Source of the DNA: Betaproteobacteria bacterium | GTDB lineage: Bacteria; Pseudomonadota; Gammaproteobacteria; Burkholderiales; SG8-41 | Assembly: GCA_025363435.1 (NCBI GenBank) | Contig: JANYDY010000011.1 | Location: 1-33,978, forward strand | DNA: 33,978 nucleotides | Reading direction: 5' to 3' | Part shown: positions 26,840 through 33,978 of the stretch, one piece after another | How the letters are laid out: every line of letters starts with the position of its first letter | Position numbering within the stretch: position 1 is the stretch's first letter | Program-made: the position numbers and the translations under genes | The notes under the pieces: generated by a model | What the model was told of the DNA's origin: nothing | The model's database searches: none | What the model saw: the letters and a program-made list of their open reading frames with translations, nothing else

Positions 26840-27012
26840 AAAATCTGCGAAAATGCAATATCTTCGCAAATTTGGCCCATGTTGCCGATCAGGCTTGCTT
26901 GACACTGCTGGGATTTGATGGTCTCCTTGCGCGCGTCGCCGTGGCTTGGTACATTGGTTTTGTGGCGTTGCGGCAAACGCTCCCTTGTGGGCCGGATAAC
27001 CCCGCGGTGCCA

Positions 27013-27051
27013 TTCAAATGTTCGGCTGAAAGCGGTAAAATCCCGTAAAAT
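27013..27051 (+). promoter_or_regulatory. Probable promoter of aroQ-accB-accC
   Basis: TTCAAA (27013-27018), a 17-nt spacer and TAAAAT (27036-27041; 5 of 6 consensus). A second TAAAAT at 27046-27051 lies 10 nt later and may serve an alternative start. The leader would be about 110 nt. Confidence 0.5.
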
Positions 27052-27161
27052 GCGCCGATCTGCAGTTATCGTGTTGCCGGTTGATTGAATTTAGCTGGGG
27101 TCGCCGGCCAATGTCAGGTTCGGCGGGTTACTACTTATAAAAAGACAGCAATATCGACATC

Positions 27162-27614
27162 ATGTCTGCGCCGAAAAGCATCCTCGTCATCCACGGACCG
27201 AATCTGAATCTGCTCGGGTCGCGTGAGCCTGCGCATTATGGTTCGGCCACGCTGGCGGCAATCAATCAGCGCTTGACGGATCGCGCGCGCGGGGCGGGGG
27301 TTGCGCTGGTGACCTACCAAAGCAATATCGAAGGCGAACTGGTCGACCGCATTCAGCAGGCGCAACGCGACGCCGTCGAGTTCATCATCATTAATCCGGC
27401 GGCATTCACGCATACCAGCATTGCCATGCGCGATGCGCTGGCGGCGGTCGCCATCCCGTTTATTGAAGTGCACCTTTCCAATGTATTCGCCAGAGAAAAA
27501 TTCCGCCATCACTCGTATTTCACCGATCTCGCGGTCGGCATCGTCAGCGGGCTGGGCGGCAAGGGTTACGAACTGGCGCTCGATTACGCGTTGCAGCATT
27601 CGCCGGGAGCATGA
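27162..27614 (+). CDS. aroQ: 3-dehydroquinate dehydratase, type II
   Basis: Third step of the shikimate pathway: 3-dehydroquinate to 3-dehydroshikimate. 150 residues, the usual type II size. [17 protein letters not shown] (11-27) holds the catalytic tyrosine Tyr26. [11 protein letters not shown] follows, then [10 protein letters not shown] with the conserved His84, and EVHLSN with His104. The stop overlaps an in-frame ATG of accB. This gene first in an aroQ-accB-accC operon is widespread in proteobacteria. Confidence 0.96.
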   Translation: MSAPKSILVIHGPNLNLLGSREPAHYGSATLAAINQRLTDRARGAGVALVTYQSNIEGELVDRIQQAQRDAVEFIIINPAAFTHTSIAMRDALAAVAIPFIEVHLSNVFAREKFRHHSYFTDLAVGIVSGLGGKGYELALDYALQHSPGA

Positions 27615-27616
27615 CC

Positions 27617-28057
27617 ATGGATCTGCGCAAGCTTAAGAAATTGATCGATCTGGTCGAGGAATCGGGGATTGCCGAACTCGAGATTACCGAGGGCGAGGAA
27701 AAAGTCCGCATCAGCCGCAGCGGCACCCAGGCGCCGGCGGCGGTGGTGACGCAGGCGGTTGCTGCTGCGCCGCTCGCGGTTACAGCACCGCCAAGCGAGC
27801 CCGCCGCACCGGCGCAACCCGAAGGGCATTTGCTGAAATCGCCGATGGTGGGCACTTTTTACCGCTCGCCCAGCCCCGGCGCCAAGTCTTTTGTCGAAGT
27901 CGGCCAGAGCGTGACCGAAGGCGAAACCGTTTGCATCATTGAAGCAATGAAACTGCTTAACGAAATCGAAGCCGACCGTTCCGGTGTGATCAAGGCGATC
28001 CTGGTCGAGAACGGCCAGCCGGTCGAATACGGCCATCCGCTGATGGTCATTGGTTAA
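27617..28057 (+). CDS. accB: Biotin carboxyl carrier protein of acetyl-CoA carboxylase
   Basis: 146 residues. [18 protein letters not shown] matches the conserved N-terminus, then [13 protein letters not shown]. An Ala/Pro/Val-rich linker (about 38-68) leads to the biotinyl domain, where EAMKLLNE holds the biotinylated Lys112. The second ATG (27617) is chosen: GGGAG at 27604-27608 is 8 nt away, while the first ATG (27611) is only 2 nt away. AccB carries carboxybiotin between AccC and the carboxyltransferase AccA/AccD, not present here. Confidence 0.95.
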   Translation: MDLRKLKKLIDLVEESGIAELEITEGEEKVRISRSGTQAPAAVVTQAVAAAPLAVTAPPSEPAAPAQPEGHLLKSPMVGTFYRSPSPGAKSFVEVGQSVTEGETVCIIEAMKLLNEIEADRSGVIKAILVENGQPVEYGHPLMVIG

Positions 28058-28090
28058 GTTTCCGCATTGCGCTACTGTTGACCCGCCCGC

Positions 28091-29446
28091 ATGTTTGAAA
28101 AAATCCTGATTGCCAATCGTGGCGAAATTGCGCTGCGTGTGCAGCGCGCCTGCCGCGAGCTCGGCATCAAAACGGTTGCCGTGCATTCCGAAGCCGACGC
28201 CGAAGCCAAGTACGTCAAACTCGCCGACGAATCGGTGTGCATCGGGCCGGCCGCACCGGCGCTGAGTTACCTGAATATTCCGGCCATCATCAGCGCGGCA
28301 GAAGTGACCGATGCCGAGGCGATCCATCCGGGCTACGGTTTTCTCTCGGAGAACGCCGATTTCGCCGAGCGCGTGGAAAAAAGCGGCTTCGTCTTCATCG
28401 GGCCGAAAGCCGAAACCATACGCCTGATGGGTGACAAGGTCAGCGCCAAGGCGGCGATGAAAAAAGCCGGCGTGCCCTGCGTGCCGGGCAGCGACGGTTC
28501 GCTCTCTGAAGTGCCGGAGGAAATCGTCAAGACCGCGCGTGCAGTCGGTTATCCTGTCATCATCAAAGCGGCCGGCGGTGGCGGCGGCCGCGGCATGCGC
28601 GTCGTGCATACCGAAGCGGCACTGCTCAACGCGGTGCAAATGACACGCGCCGAAGCGCAGGCGGCATTTTCGAATCCCATGGTCTACATGGAAAAGTATC
28701 TGGAGAAGCCGCGCCATATTGAAATCCAGGTGCTGGCCGACAAATTCCGCAATGCAATTTATCTCGGTGACCGCGACTGCTCGATGCAGCGCCGGCATCA
28801 GAAAATCATTGAAGAAGCGCCGGCGCCGCATCTGTCCGCGCGCAGCCGCGTGCGCGTCGGCGAACGTTGCGCCGAAGCCTGCCGCAAAATCGGTTATGAG
28901 GGAGCGGGCACTTTCGAGTTTCTCTATGAGAACGAAGAATTTTATTTCATCGAGATGAATACGCGCCTGCAGGTCGAGCATCCGGTCACCGAATTCGTTA
29001 CCGGCATCGATCTGGTGCAGGCGCAGATCCGCATCGCCGCCGGCGAACGCATGCCGGTGAAGCAGCGCGACATCGAATTGAAGGGGCACGCGATCGAATG
29101 CCGCATCAATGCCGAGGACCCGTTGAAATTTACGCCGTCGCCCGGACGCGTTACTGCGTGGCATATGCCCGGCGGGCCCGGCATCCGTGTCGATTCGCAT
29201 GTCTACGCCAATTATTTCGTGCCGCCGAATTACGATTCGCTGATCGGCAAACTGATCGCTTACGGCGACACGCGCGAACAGGCTATCGCACGCATGAGCA
29301 TTGCGCTGTCGGAGACGGTGGTCGAAGGTATCAAGACCAACGTGCCGCTGCATATTGATCTCATGCAGGACGCGGCATTCCGGCGTGGTGGCACCAGCAT
29401 TCACTATCTCGAAGAAAAACTCGCCAAGTCGGTGAAGAGCGAGTAA
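28091..29446 (+). CDS. accC: Biotin carboxylase of acetyl-CoA carboxylase
   Basis: ATP-dependent carboxylation of the biotin on AccB, the first half of malonyl-CoA synthesis. 451 residues. [20 protein letters not shown] opens the N-terminal domain, [15 protein letters not shown] is conserved, and [12 protein letters not shown] is the ATP-grasp glycine loop. [19 protein letters not shown] and [14 protein letters not shown] carry Mg-ATP and catalytic residues. It starts 33 nt after accB, in the same operon. Confidence 0.97.
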   Translation: MFEKILIANRGEIALRVQRACRELGIKTVAVHSEADAEAKYVKLADESVCIGPAAPALSYLNIPAIISAAEVTDAEAIHPGYGFLSENADFAERVEKSGFVFIGPKAETIRLMGDKVSAKAAMKKAGVPCVPGSDGSLSEVPEEIVKTARAVGYPVIIKAAGGGGGRGMRVVHTEAALLNAVQMTRAEAQAAFSNPMVYMEKYLEKPRHIEIQVLADKFRNAIYLGDRDCSMQRRHQKIIEEAPAPHLSARSRVRVGERCAEACRKIGYEGAGTFEFLYENEEFYFIEMNTRLQVEHPVTEFVTGIDLVQAQIRIAAGERMPVKQRDIELKGHAIECRINAEDPLKFTPSPGRVTAWHMPGGPGIRVDSHVYANYFVPPNYDSLIGKLIAYGDTREQAIARMSIALSETVVEGIKTNVPLHIDLMQDAAFRRGGTSIHYLEEKLAKSVKSE

Positions 29447-29472
29447 CCCGCGCAGGGTTCGCAATTCCGCCC

Positions 29473-30363
29473 ATGGCCTGGCTCGTGATCACACTGGATG
29501 TTGCTCCGGCAAACGTCGATACTTTCGCCGACGCGTTGCTCGAAACGGGGGCGGTTTCGGTGGAGATTGGCGACGCCTATGCCGGCACGCCGCGCGAATG
29601 CGCGCGTTTCAATGAACCAGGTGAACCCGACGCAGGCAGCTGGGAACTCGCGCGTGTATCCGCGTTATTCGACGAGCACGCGGATGTGTCTGTAGCCTTG
29701 CCCGCAGCGCTTGCCGCCGCCGCTTACGAACCCAACCAGCAATACTCGGTAGAGCGCGTCGAAGATCAGGACTGGGTGCGCGCGGTGCAGGCCGATTTCA
29801 AACCGGTAGCGGTATCACCGCGCGTATGGGTGGTGCCGACCTGGCACACGCCGCCTGACCCGCACGCGATCAATCTGATTATCGACCCCGGTCTCGCCTT
29901 CGGTACCGGTACGCACCCGACCACGCGTTTGTGCCTCGAATGGCTCGATCTGAATATGCGTGCCGGCTGGACGGCGCTCGACTATGGCTGCGGCTCGGGA
30001 ATTCTCGCCATTGCCGCCATGAAACTGGGCGCAGCTGCCGCCATCGGCATCGACATCGATCCGGCGGCCGTGCTTGCCGCGCGCAATAATGCCATGCAAA
30101 ATCAAGTTGCTGTTCAGGTTGAGGGCGCCGACTACATGGTCGTCACAAGCTACGACATGGTGGTTGCGAACATATTGGCGAACCCGTTGAAGATGCTGGC
30201 GCCGTTGTTGGCGCGTGCGGCGAAACGCGGTGGGCACGTCGTACTCTCAGGCATATTGGATCATCAGGCGGGCGAAGTGATCGATTGTTACAACGAATGG
30301 TTCGAGATGACCGGCGAGCAACGCGAAGACGGTTGGGTTTTGCTCACGGGCAAACGGTGCTGA
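29473..30363 (+). CDS. prmA: Ribosomal protein L11 methyltransferase
   Basis: Trimethylates lysines and the N-terminus of ribosomal protein L11. 296 residues. The N-terminal substrate domain has DQDWVRAVQADFKPV. The catalytic part has DPGLAFGTGTHPTTRLCLEW, SAM-binding DYGCGSGILAIAA (about 173-185) and the motif MVVANILANPLK. It starts 26 nt after accC, a conserved neighbour order in betaproteobacteria. Confidence 0.96.
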   Translation: MAWLVITLDVAPANVDTFADALLETGAVSVEIGDAYAGTPRECARFNEPGEPDAGSWELARVSALFDEHADVSVALPAALAAAAYEPNQQYSVERVEDQDWVRAVQADFKPVAVSPRVWVVPTWHTPPDPHAINLIIDPGLAFGTGTHPTTRLCLEWLDLNMRAGWTALDYGCGSGILAIAAMKLGAAAAIGIDIDPAAVLAARNNAMQNQVAVQVEGADYMVVTSYDMVVANILANPLKMLAPLLARAAKRGGHVVLSGILDHQAGEVIDCYNEWFEMTGEQREDGWVLLTGKRC

Positions 30364-30426
30364 TCGCTGAGGCTTCTCGATAGTCTTATGGCAAATGAAA
30401 ACTAGTGCGATCAATCCCTCACCCCG

Positions 30427-30447
30427 CCCTCTCCCACAGGGAGAGGG
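30427..30447. repeat. CCCTCTCCC palindromic intergenic repeat
   Basis: CCCTCTCCC (30427-30435), loop ACA, GGGAGAGGG (30439-30447): a perfect 9-bp stem. Flanking CTCA and TGAG (30418-30421 and 30448-30451) could extend it around a small bulge. It lies between prmA and the zinc ribbon gene. A degraded copy lies at 68-89. Confidence 0.7.
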
Positions 30448-30507
30448 TGAGAACAGCCCTCATTCGCTGATGCAAACGAGGGCGACCTCAGGCAGGCGGA
30501 CCCAAGC

Positions 30508-31467
30508 ATGAGCATGACCACAAAGTGCCCGTCCTGCAGTACCACGTTCCGCGTGACGCCGCAGCAATTGCAATCCCAGCACGGCATGGTGCGTTGCGGG
30601 CGTTGCGCGCTGGTGTTCGACGGCTTCAAGGCGCTGGCAACCATGCCTGAAGAGGTGGCCGCTGAAGTCGCGCCGCGTGTTGTCGCGCCGGCGGCGCCGG
30701 TGGTCGAAGAAGCGCCGCCCCTAGTAGTCGCTGAACCGGTAGCGGCAGAGCCGATCACGCCCGCGCTTGAAACGGCCGAGCCTGCAGCGGTCGTGTTTGC
30801 CGACGATGCAGCGTTTGCTGCCTCGTATGAGCAGAGCGCCGCCGTCGAGCCGCCGCCCGCTGCAGAGGCAGTCGTGCCGGAAGCCATCGACGCTATACCG
30901 GAACCCGCGCCGGTCGCGCTGCCGGTTGCAGAAATAGTCGAACAATCCGCCGCGACATTCACGCCGCCCGCACCGCGGCGGCGCGGCGCAGCCTGGGCGT
31001 TTGCTTCCGTACTGCTGCTGATGTTGCTCGGCGCGCAATTTGTTTTTTTGTATCGCGGCGATATTGCGGCAGCGCTGCCGGAGGCGCGTCCGGTATTGAA
31101 TGATTGGTGCAAGGCGCTGAATTGCACGGTGGCCCTGCCGCAACGCCCGCGCCAGATCAGCATCGAAGCCTCCGACATGCAGGCCGCCGACACAACGAAT
31201 CCGGGTCTGGTGATATTGACAGCAACCCTGCGCAATCAGGGCGGCAGCACGCTCGGGTATCCGGCACTCGATGTGGTGTTGACCAACACGCGCGAGCACA
31301 CGGTGGCGCGGCGGATATTCATGCCCAATGAGTACCTGACTAACAGCAGGGAATGGCGCGCCGGTATCGCGCCGGCCGCCGAAGTTACCATCCGGCTGAA
31401 TATCGACAGCGGCGATCTCGGTGCTGCCGGATTCCGGCTCGACCTGATGGCGGCGCCTTCAAGCTGA
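30508..31467 (+). CDS. MJ0042/zinc-ribbon and DUF3426 membrane protein
   Basis: 319 residues. The N-terminal zinc ribbon has CPSC (Cys7, Cys10) and CGRC (Cys30, Cys33), with FRVTPQQLQ between, the MJ0042 pattern. A long Ala/Pro/Glu/Val-rich low-complexity linker (about 45-158) leads to one membrane helix (162-182) and a C-terminal domain of DUF3426 type with QRPRQISIEASDMQA and LRNQGGSTLGYPALDVVL. The zinc ribbon would be cytoplasmic and the DUF3426 domain periplasmic. Function is unknown. Its position after prmA is common in betaproteobacteria. A second ATG two codons in is equally possible. Confidence 0.88.
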   Translation: MSMTTKCPSCSTTFRVTPQQLQSQHGMVRCGRCALVFDGFKALATMPEEVAAEVAPRVVAPAAPVVEEAPPLVVAEPVAAEPITPALETAEPAAVVFADDAAFAASYEQSAAVEPPPAAEAVVPEAIDAIPEPAPVALPVAEIVEQSAATFTPPAPRRRGAAWAFASVLLLMLLGAQFVFLYRGDIAAALPEARPVLNDWCKALNCTVALPQRPRQISIEASDMQAADTTNPGLVILTATLRNQGGSTLGYPALDVVLTNTREHTVARRIFMPNEYLTNSREWRAGIAPAAEVTIRLNIDSGDLGAAGFRLDLMAAPSS

Positions 31468-31498
31468 TGCAGCACCGTTCGAACACAAGGAACAAAAA

Positions 31499-31888
31499 AT
31501 GACTGCGCCATCCGGACTCAAATATTCGCCCGCACACACCTGGCTAAAGCAGGAGGCGGACGGCACGGTTACCGTCGGCATCACCGATCACGCGCAGGAA
31601 ACGCTCGGCGATCTGGTTTATGTCGAAGCGCCTGCAGTCGGCCGGCAGGTCAAAAAAGATGAGGCTTGCGGCATCGTCGAGTCGGTGAAAACCGCTTCCG
31701 ACGTGCATACACCGGCATCGGGCGTGGTGATTGCCGTCAATGCGGAACTTGCCGATGCGCCGGAAAAAATCAACGCCGACGCCTATGCGGCGTGGATATT
31801 CAAGTTGAAACCCAGTGATCCGGCGGAATTTTCCGGATTGCTCGACGCCGACGCGTATCAAAAAGTGGCCGACGCCGATCCGCAGTAG
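31499..31888 (+). CDS. gcvH: Glycine cleavage system H protein
   Basis: Lipoyl carrier that shuttles the aminomethyl group between the P and T proteins of glycine cleavage. 129 residues. The lipoylated lysine is Lys64 in [34 protein letters not shown] is the conserved N-terminal half, and [15 protein letters not shown] the C-terminal part. AAGGA lies before the ATG. gcvT and gcvP are absent, so the gene is away from its usual partners within this window. It sits between the DUF3426 gene and tpx. Confidence 0.94.
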   Translation: MTAPSGLKYSPAHTWLKQEADGTVTVGITDHAQETLGDLVYVEAPAVGRQVKKDEACGIVESVKTASDVHTPASGVVIAVNAELADAPEKINADAYAAWIFKLKPSDPAEFSGLLDADAYQKVADADPQ

Positions 31889-31890
31889 CG

Positions 31891-31908
31891 GCGCGCAAAG
31901 TTGCGCGC
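31891..31908. repeat. GC-rich hairpin between gcvH and tpx
   Basis: GCGCGCAA / TTGCGCGC around a two-base AG centre. No T-run follows, so intrinsic termination is doubtful. Confidence 0.35.
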
Positions 31909-31976
31909 GCCACAGGCGCAAGGCATACTTGCCGGCCCGCAATTCCTGCACCTCAATCGCTTCAAGGAGAATAGAG

Positions 31977-32477
31977 ATGTCCACCGTTACACTCGGCGGT
32001 AACCCGATCAATGTCGCCGGCAACTTTCCAAAATCCGGCGATGCGGCCGCTGATTTCAGCCTGACCGGCAAAGACCTCAAGGAAGTCAGCCTCAAAGATT
32101 ATGCCGGCAAGCGCAAGGTGCTCAACATCGTGCCGAGCCTCGACACCCCGGTGTGCCAGACCTCGACGCGCAAATTCAACGAACAGGCCGGCAGTCTTGC
32201 CAACACGGTGGTGCTGGTCGTCTCGGGCGATTTGCCGTTCGCGATGAAACGCTTTTGCGAAGCTGAAGGTTTGAACAACGTCGTTACGCTGTCGAGCTTC
32301 CGCGGCCACGATTTCCATGCCAAATACGGCGTCGACATCACCGACGGTCCGTTGAAAGGCCTGACCGCGCGCGCCGTTGTGGTGCTCGACGAAAACAACA
32401 AGGTCAAGTATTCGCAGCTGGTGCCGGAAATCAAAACCGAGCCGGATTACGACGCCGCGCTCGCCGCGCTGAAATAA
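31977..32477 (+). CDS. tpx: Thiol peroxidase, atypical 2-Cys peroxiredoxin
   Basis: Reduces hydrogen peroxide and lipid or alkyl hydroperoxides using thioredoxin. 166 residues. The peroxidatic Cys60 lies in [15 protein letters not shown] and the resolving Cys94 in KRFCEAEGL, the Tpx spacing. The catalytic arginine lies in [16 protein letters not shown] at 31964-31969, 7 nt before the ATG, fixes the start over a longer open frame. Confidence 0.96.
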   Translation: MSTVTLGGNPINVAGNFPKSGDAAADFSLTGKDLKEVSLKDYAGKRKVLNIVPSLDTPVCQTSTRKFNEQAGSLANTVVLVVSGDLPFAMKRFCEAEGLNNVVTLSSFRGHDFHAKYGVDITDGPLKGLTARAVVVLDENNKVKYSQLVPEIKTEPDYDAALAALK

Positions 32478-32536
32478 TTCGTCACGCGGCACAATCGCAA
32501 CAACGGTGATGCGGCAATAAGGCGGCGAGGGCAGGC

Positions 32537-32875
32537 GTGAAACGAATACTCAACGCGCTGTTCTATTCGCTCGACGGCCTGGCCGCGGCGTTCCGGCACG
32601 AGGATGCGTTTCGCCTCGAAGTGCTGTTGTCGCTGATTCTGGTTCCGCTCGCGCTGCACATGCACGTGAGCGGCGTCGCCAAGGCCTTGATGATCGCGAG
32701 CATACTGCTCGTGCTAATCGCGGAACTGATTAACTCAAGCATAGAGGCAATTACCGACCGCATCTCGCTGGAGAATCATGTGCTGGCAAAACGCGCCAAG
32801 GACATGGGCAGCGCCGCCGTCATGCTGGCACTGATCAACGTGGTTGCGGTGTGGCTGATCATCGCGCTCGGCTAG
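32537..32875 (+). CDS. dgkA: Diacylglycerol kinase
   Basis: Small integral membrane kinase that recycles diacylglycerol to phosphatidate. 112 residues with three hydrophobic helices. An N-terminal amphipathic part has RILNALFYSLDGLAAAFRHEDAFR; the catalytic signature is AELINSSIEAITDRIS (about 67-82), with the Glu and Asn that bind Mg-ATP; AKDMGSAAVML precedes the last helix. It starts with GTG. Followed by a strong shared terminator. Confidence 0.93.
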   Translation: MKRILNALFYSLDGLAAAFRHEDAFRLEVLLSLILVPLALHMHVSGVAKALMIASILLVLIAELINSSIEAITDRISLENHVLAKRAKDMGSAAVMLALINVVAVWLIIALG

Positions 32876-32894
32876 AACGCTGTAGCGGGCAAAA

Positions 32895-32930
32895 ATAAAA
32901 AACGGCGCGGATCTCCGCGCCGTTTTTTAT
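32895..32930. terminator. Bidirectional terminator between dgkA and mscL
   Basis: A perfect 16-bp stem (32895-32910 with 32915-32930) around loop ATCT. Six As flank the left arm and six Ts the right arm, so it can end transcription in both directions between the convergent genes. Confidence 0.93.
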
Positions 32931-32942
32931 GCTGCTGCCGCG

Positions 32943-33362
32943 TTATTTTTTCAGCGCGTCACGAATTTCGCGCAGCAGCACGACTTCCTCGGGCGTCGGT
33001 GCTGCTGCCGCGTCCGGCTCGGCGGCCTTCAGACGGTTGATCAGGCGGATCAGAAAAAACACCGCGAAGGCGACAATCAAAAACGAAATGCAGGTGTTGA
33101 TGAACATGCCGTAATTGAAGGTGACGGCGCCGGCTTTTTGCGCCGCATCAACGCTGAGGTAGGGGCCGGCAGCAGTGCCGTCCTTGATCACAAGGAACAG
33201 GTTCGCGAAATCGACTTTGCCGAGCAGCAAGCCGATCGGCGGCATGATGAGGTCTTTGACCAGCGACTCGACGATCTTGCCGAAGGCGGCGCCGATGATG
33301 ATGCCGACCGCCACGTCGACGACATTGCCGCGCATGGCAAATTTCTTGAACTCATCTAGCAT
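32943..33362 (-). CDS. mscL: Large-conductance mechanosensitive channel
   Basis: Opens a wide pore under membrane tension to release solutes during osmotic downshock. 139 residues. The N-terminal amphipathic helix [13 protein letters not shown] leads into the first membrane helix [18 protein letters not shown], which lines the pore. [12 protein letters not shown] is conserved, the second helix is near 87-107, and the cytoplasmic C-terminal helix ends [14 protein letters not shown]. The ATG at 33362 is set by AGGAG (33371-33375 on the other strand); the frame is open further upstream without a ribosome site. Confidence 0.96.
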   Translation of the reverse strand: MLDEFKKFAMRGNVVDVAVGIIIGAAFGKIVESLVKDLIMPPIGLLLGKVDFANLFLVIKDGTAAGPYLSVDAAQKAGAVTFNYGMFINTCISFLIVAFAVFFLIRLINRLKAAEPDAAAAPTPEEVVLLREIRDALKK

Positions 33363-33460
33363 GGTTTTTTCTCCTCTTGCCGTTATTGCGAATGACCGGT
33401 GCGGCAATCATAGCAGACGGCAATGATGGTCCGCCGCGCGGCGGGGGTGCAGAGGGGCGA

Positions 33461-33469
33461 TGCTATAAT
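33461..33469 (+). promoter_or_regulatory. Extended -10 promoter of the PfkB kinase gene
   Basis: TGCTATAAT, an extended -10 with a perfect TATAAT (33464-33469). No -35 is visible, as expected for this class. The transcript start would be near 33476, about 23 nt before the ATG. Confidence 0.6.
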
Positions 33470-33498
33470 CCGCGCCTTTAACGCGCACAAAATACACC

Positions 33499-33978
33499 AT
33501 GCACACGCTGATTTGCGGTTCGATCGCCTACGACACTATCATGGTGTTTCCCGGCCGTTTCAAGGAACAGATACTGCCCGAGCAGTTGCATATTCTGAAC
33601 GTGGCATTCCTCGTGCCCGATATGCGGCGCGAGTACGGCGGTTGCGCCGGCAACATCGCCTACAGCCTGAAAATGCTCGGCGGCGCGCCGCTGATCATGG
33701 CGACGGTCGGCGACGACTACCAGCCGTACCAATTGCGACTCGACAAGCTGCGCATCGCGCAGACGCATATCCGCACAGTCGCCGATTCGTTTACCGCACA
33801 GGCCTTCATCACCACCGATCTCGACGACAACCAGATCACAGCCTTTCACCCCGGGGCGATGAATTTTTCGCATCAGAATCACATTGCCGATGCACAAGAC
33901 GTCAAGATCGGCATCGTCGCACCGGACGGCCGCGACGGCATGCTGCAGCATGCGCGCGAGTTTCACGAAGCCGGCATT
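33499..33978 (+). CDS. PfkB-family carbohydrate kinase, 5' part (adenosine/ribokinase-like)
   Basis: The first 160 codons of a gene that continues past the right edge. MHTLICGSIAYDTIMVF starts like ribokinase/adenosine kinase proteins, and REYGGCAGNIAYSLKMLGG (about 50-68) is PfkB signature 1, where a sugar or nucleoside is bound. ATVGDDY follows at about 74-80. The C-terminal ATP and anion-hole motif is beyond the window. The substrate cannot be decided; betaproteobacterial copies are usually annotated as adenosine kinase or carbohydrate kinase. Confidence 0.9.
   Translation, partial: MHTLICGSIAYDTIMVFPGRFKEQILPEQLHILNVAFLVPDMRREYGGCAGNIAYSLKMLGGAPLIMATVGDDYQPYQLRLDKLRIAQTHIRTVADSFTAQAFITTDLDDNQITAFHPGAMNFSHQNHIADAQDVKIGIVAPDGRDGMLQHAREFHEAGI

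Larger units (their letters stand above)
26799..27161. other. 363-bp non-coding gap before aroQ
   Basis: No frame here has a credible start, ribosome site or family match. It contains a terminator-like hairpin (26819-26839), a short dyad TGCGAA/TTCGCA (26846-26851 and 26863-26868), a lone TTGACA (26899-26904) without a -10, and a probable promoter (27013-27041). The remaining ~100-nt leader before aroQ shows no structure I can name. Confidence 0.7.

Noticed and set aside
26899-26904. Promoter with perfect TTGACA
   Set aside because: No -10-like hexamer lies 15-19 nt downstream.
27584-29464. Leftward 626-codon open frame
   Set aside because: It is antisense to accB and accC; its His/Arg/Phe-rich product has no recognisable domain.

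Overview
The window reads as ordinary chromosomal DNA of a betaproteobacterium, broadly of the Burkholderiales/Nitrosomonadales type. Reasons: high GC with G/C-ending codons; a Bug-family (tripartite tricarboxylate) binding protein; a BPSS1780-family membrane protein; the hemA-prfA-prmC-grxD order; the argH | algZ-algR ... hemC-hemD-hemX-hemY order shared with pseudomonads; and the run cutA-dsbD-tlpA-aroQ-accB-accC-prmA-zinc ribbon gene. No phage, plasmid, transposase, CRISPR, tRNA or rRNA was found. The genus cannot be fixed from the sequence.

Layout. 1-3.6 kb: a leftward two-gene operon (6PGDH-like dehydrogenase, then Bug receptor) diverges from prpB, which is followed by a broken 2-hydroxyacid dehydrogenase relic. 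3.7-7.3 kb: hemA-prfA-prmC, then grxD with its own promoter and terminator. 7.3-11.8 kb, leftward: a 971-residue flavin/Fe-S dehydrogenase, a TauE/SafE transporter and a CPBP membrane protease. 11.9-15.1 kb: BPSS1780-family protein, convergent with an Ada-like alkyltransferase, then argH. 15.1-22.1 kb: AlgZ/AlgR-type two-component pair, a small exported protein, a divergent periplasmic thioredoxin, then hemC-hemD-hemX-hemY. 22.1-24.1 kb: a ferredoxin-reductase flavoprotein divergent from an SDR-fold protein. 24.1-30.4 kb: cutA, dsbD, tlpA, aroQ, accB, accC, prmA. 30.5-34 kb: zinc ribbon protein, gcvH, tpx, dgkA, then mscL facing a PfkB kinase that runs off the right edge.

The strongest themes are tetrapyrrole synthesis (hemA, hemC, hemD, hemX, hemY), periplasmic thiol chemistry (DsbD, TlpA, a CPYC thioredoxin), thiol stress proteins (Grx4, Tpx), fatty acid initiation (accBC) and translation factor maturation (prfA with its methylase prmC; prmA). 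I see no clear new multi-gene system. The most interesting details are small: a catalytically dead dehydrogenase relic behind prpB, a triplicated gene end at 22.1 kb, a possible leaderless start of the sensor kinase gene, a divergent gene pair with only 24 bp between starts, an uncharacterised exported protein translationally coupled to the response regulator, and a promoter inside prmC.
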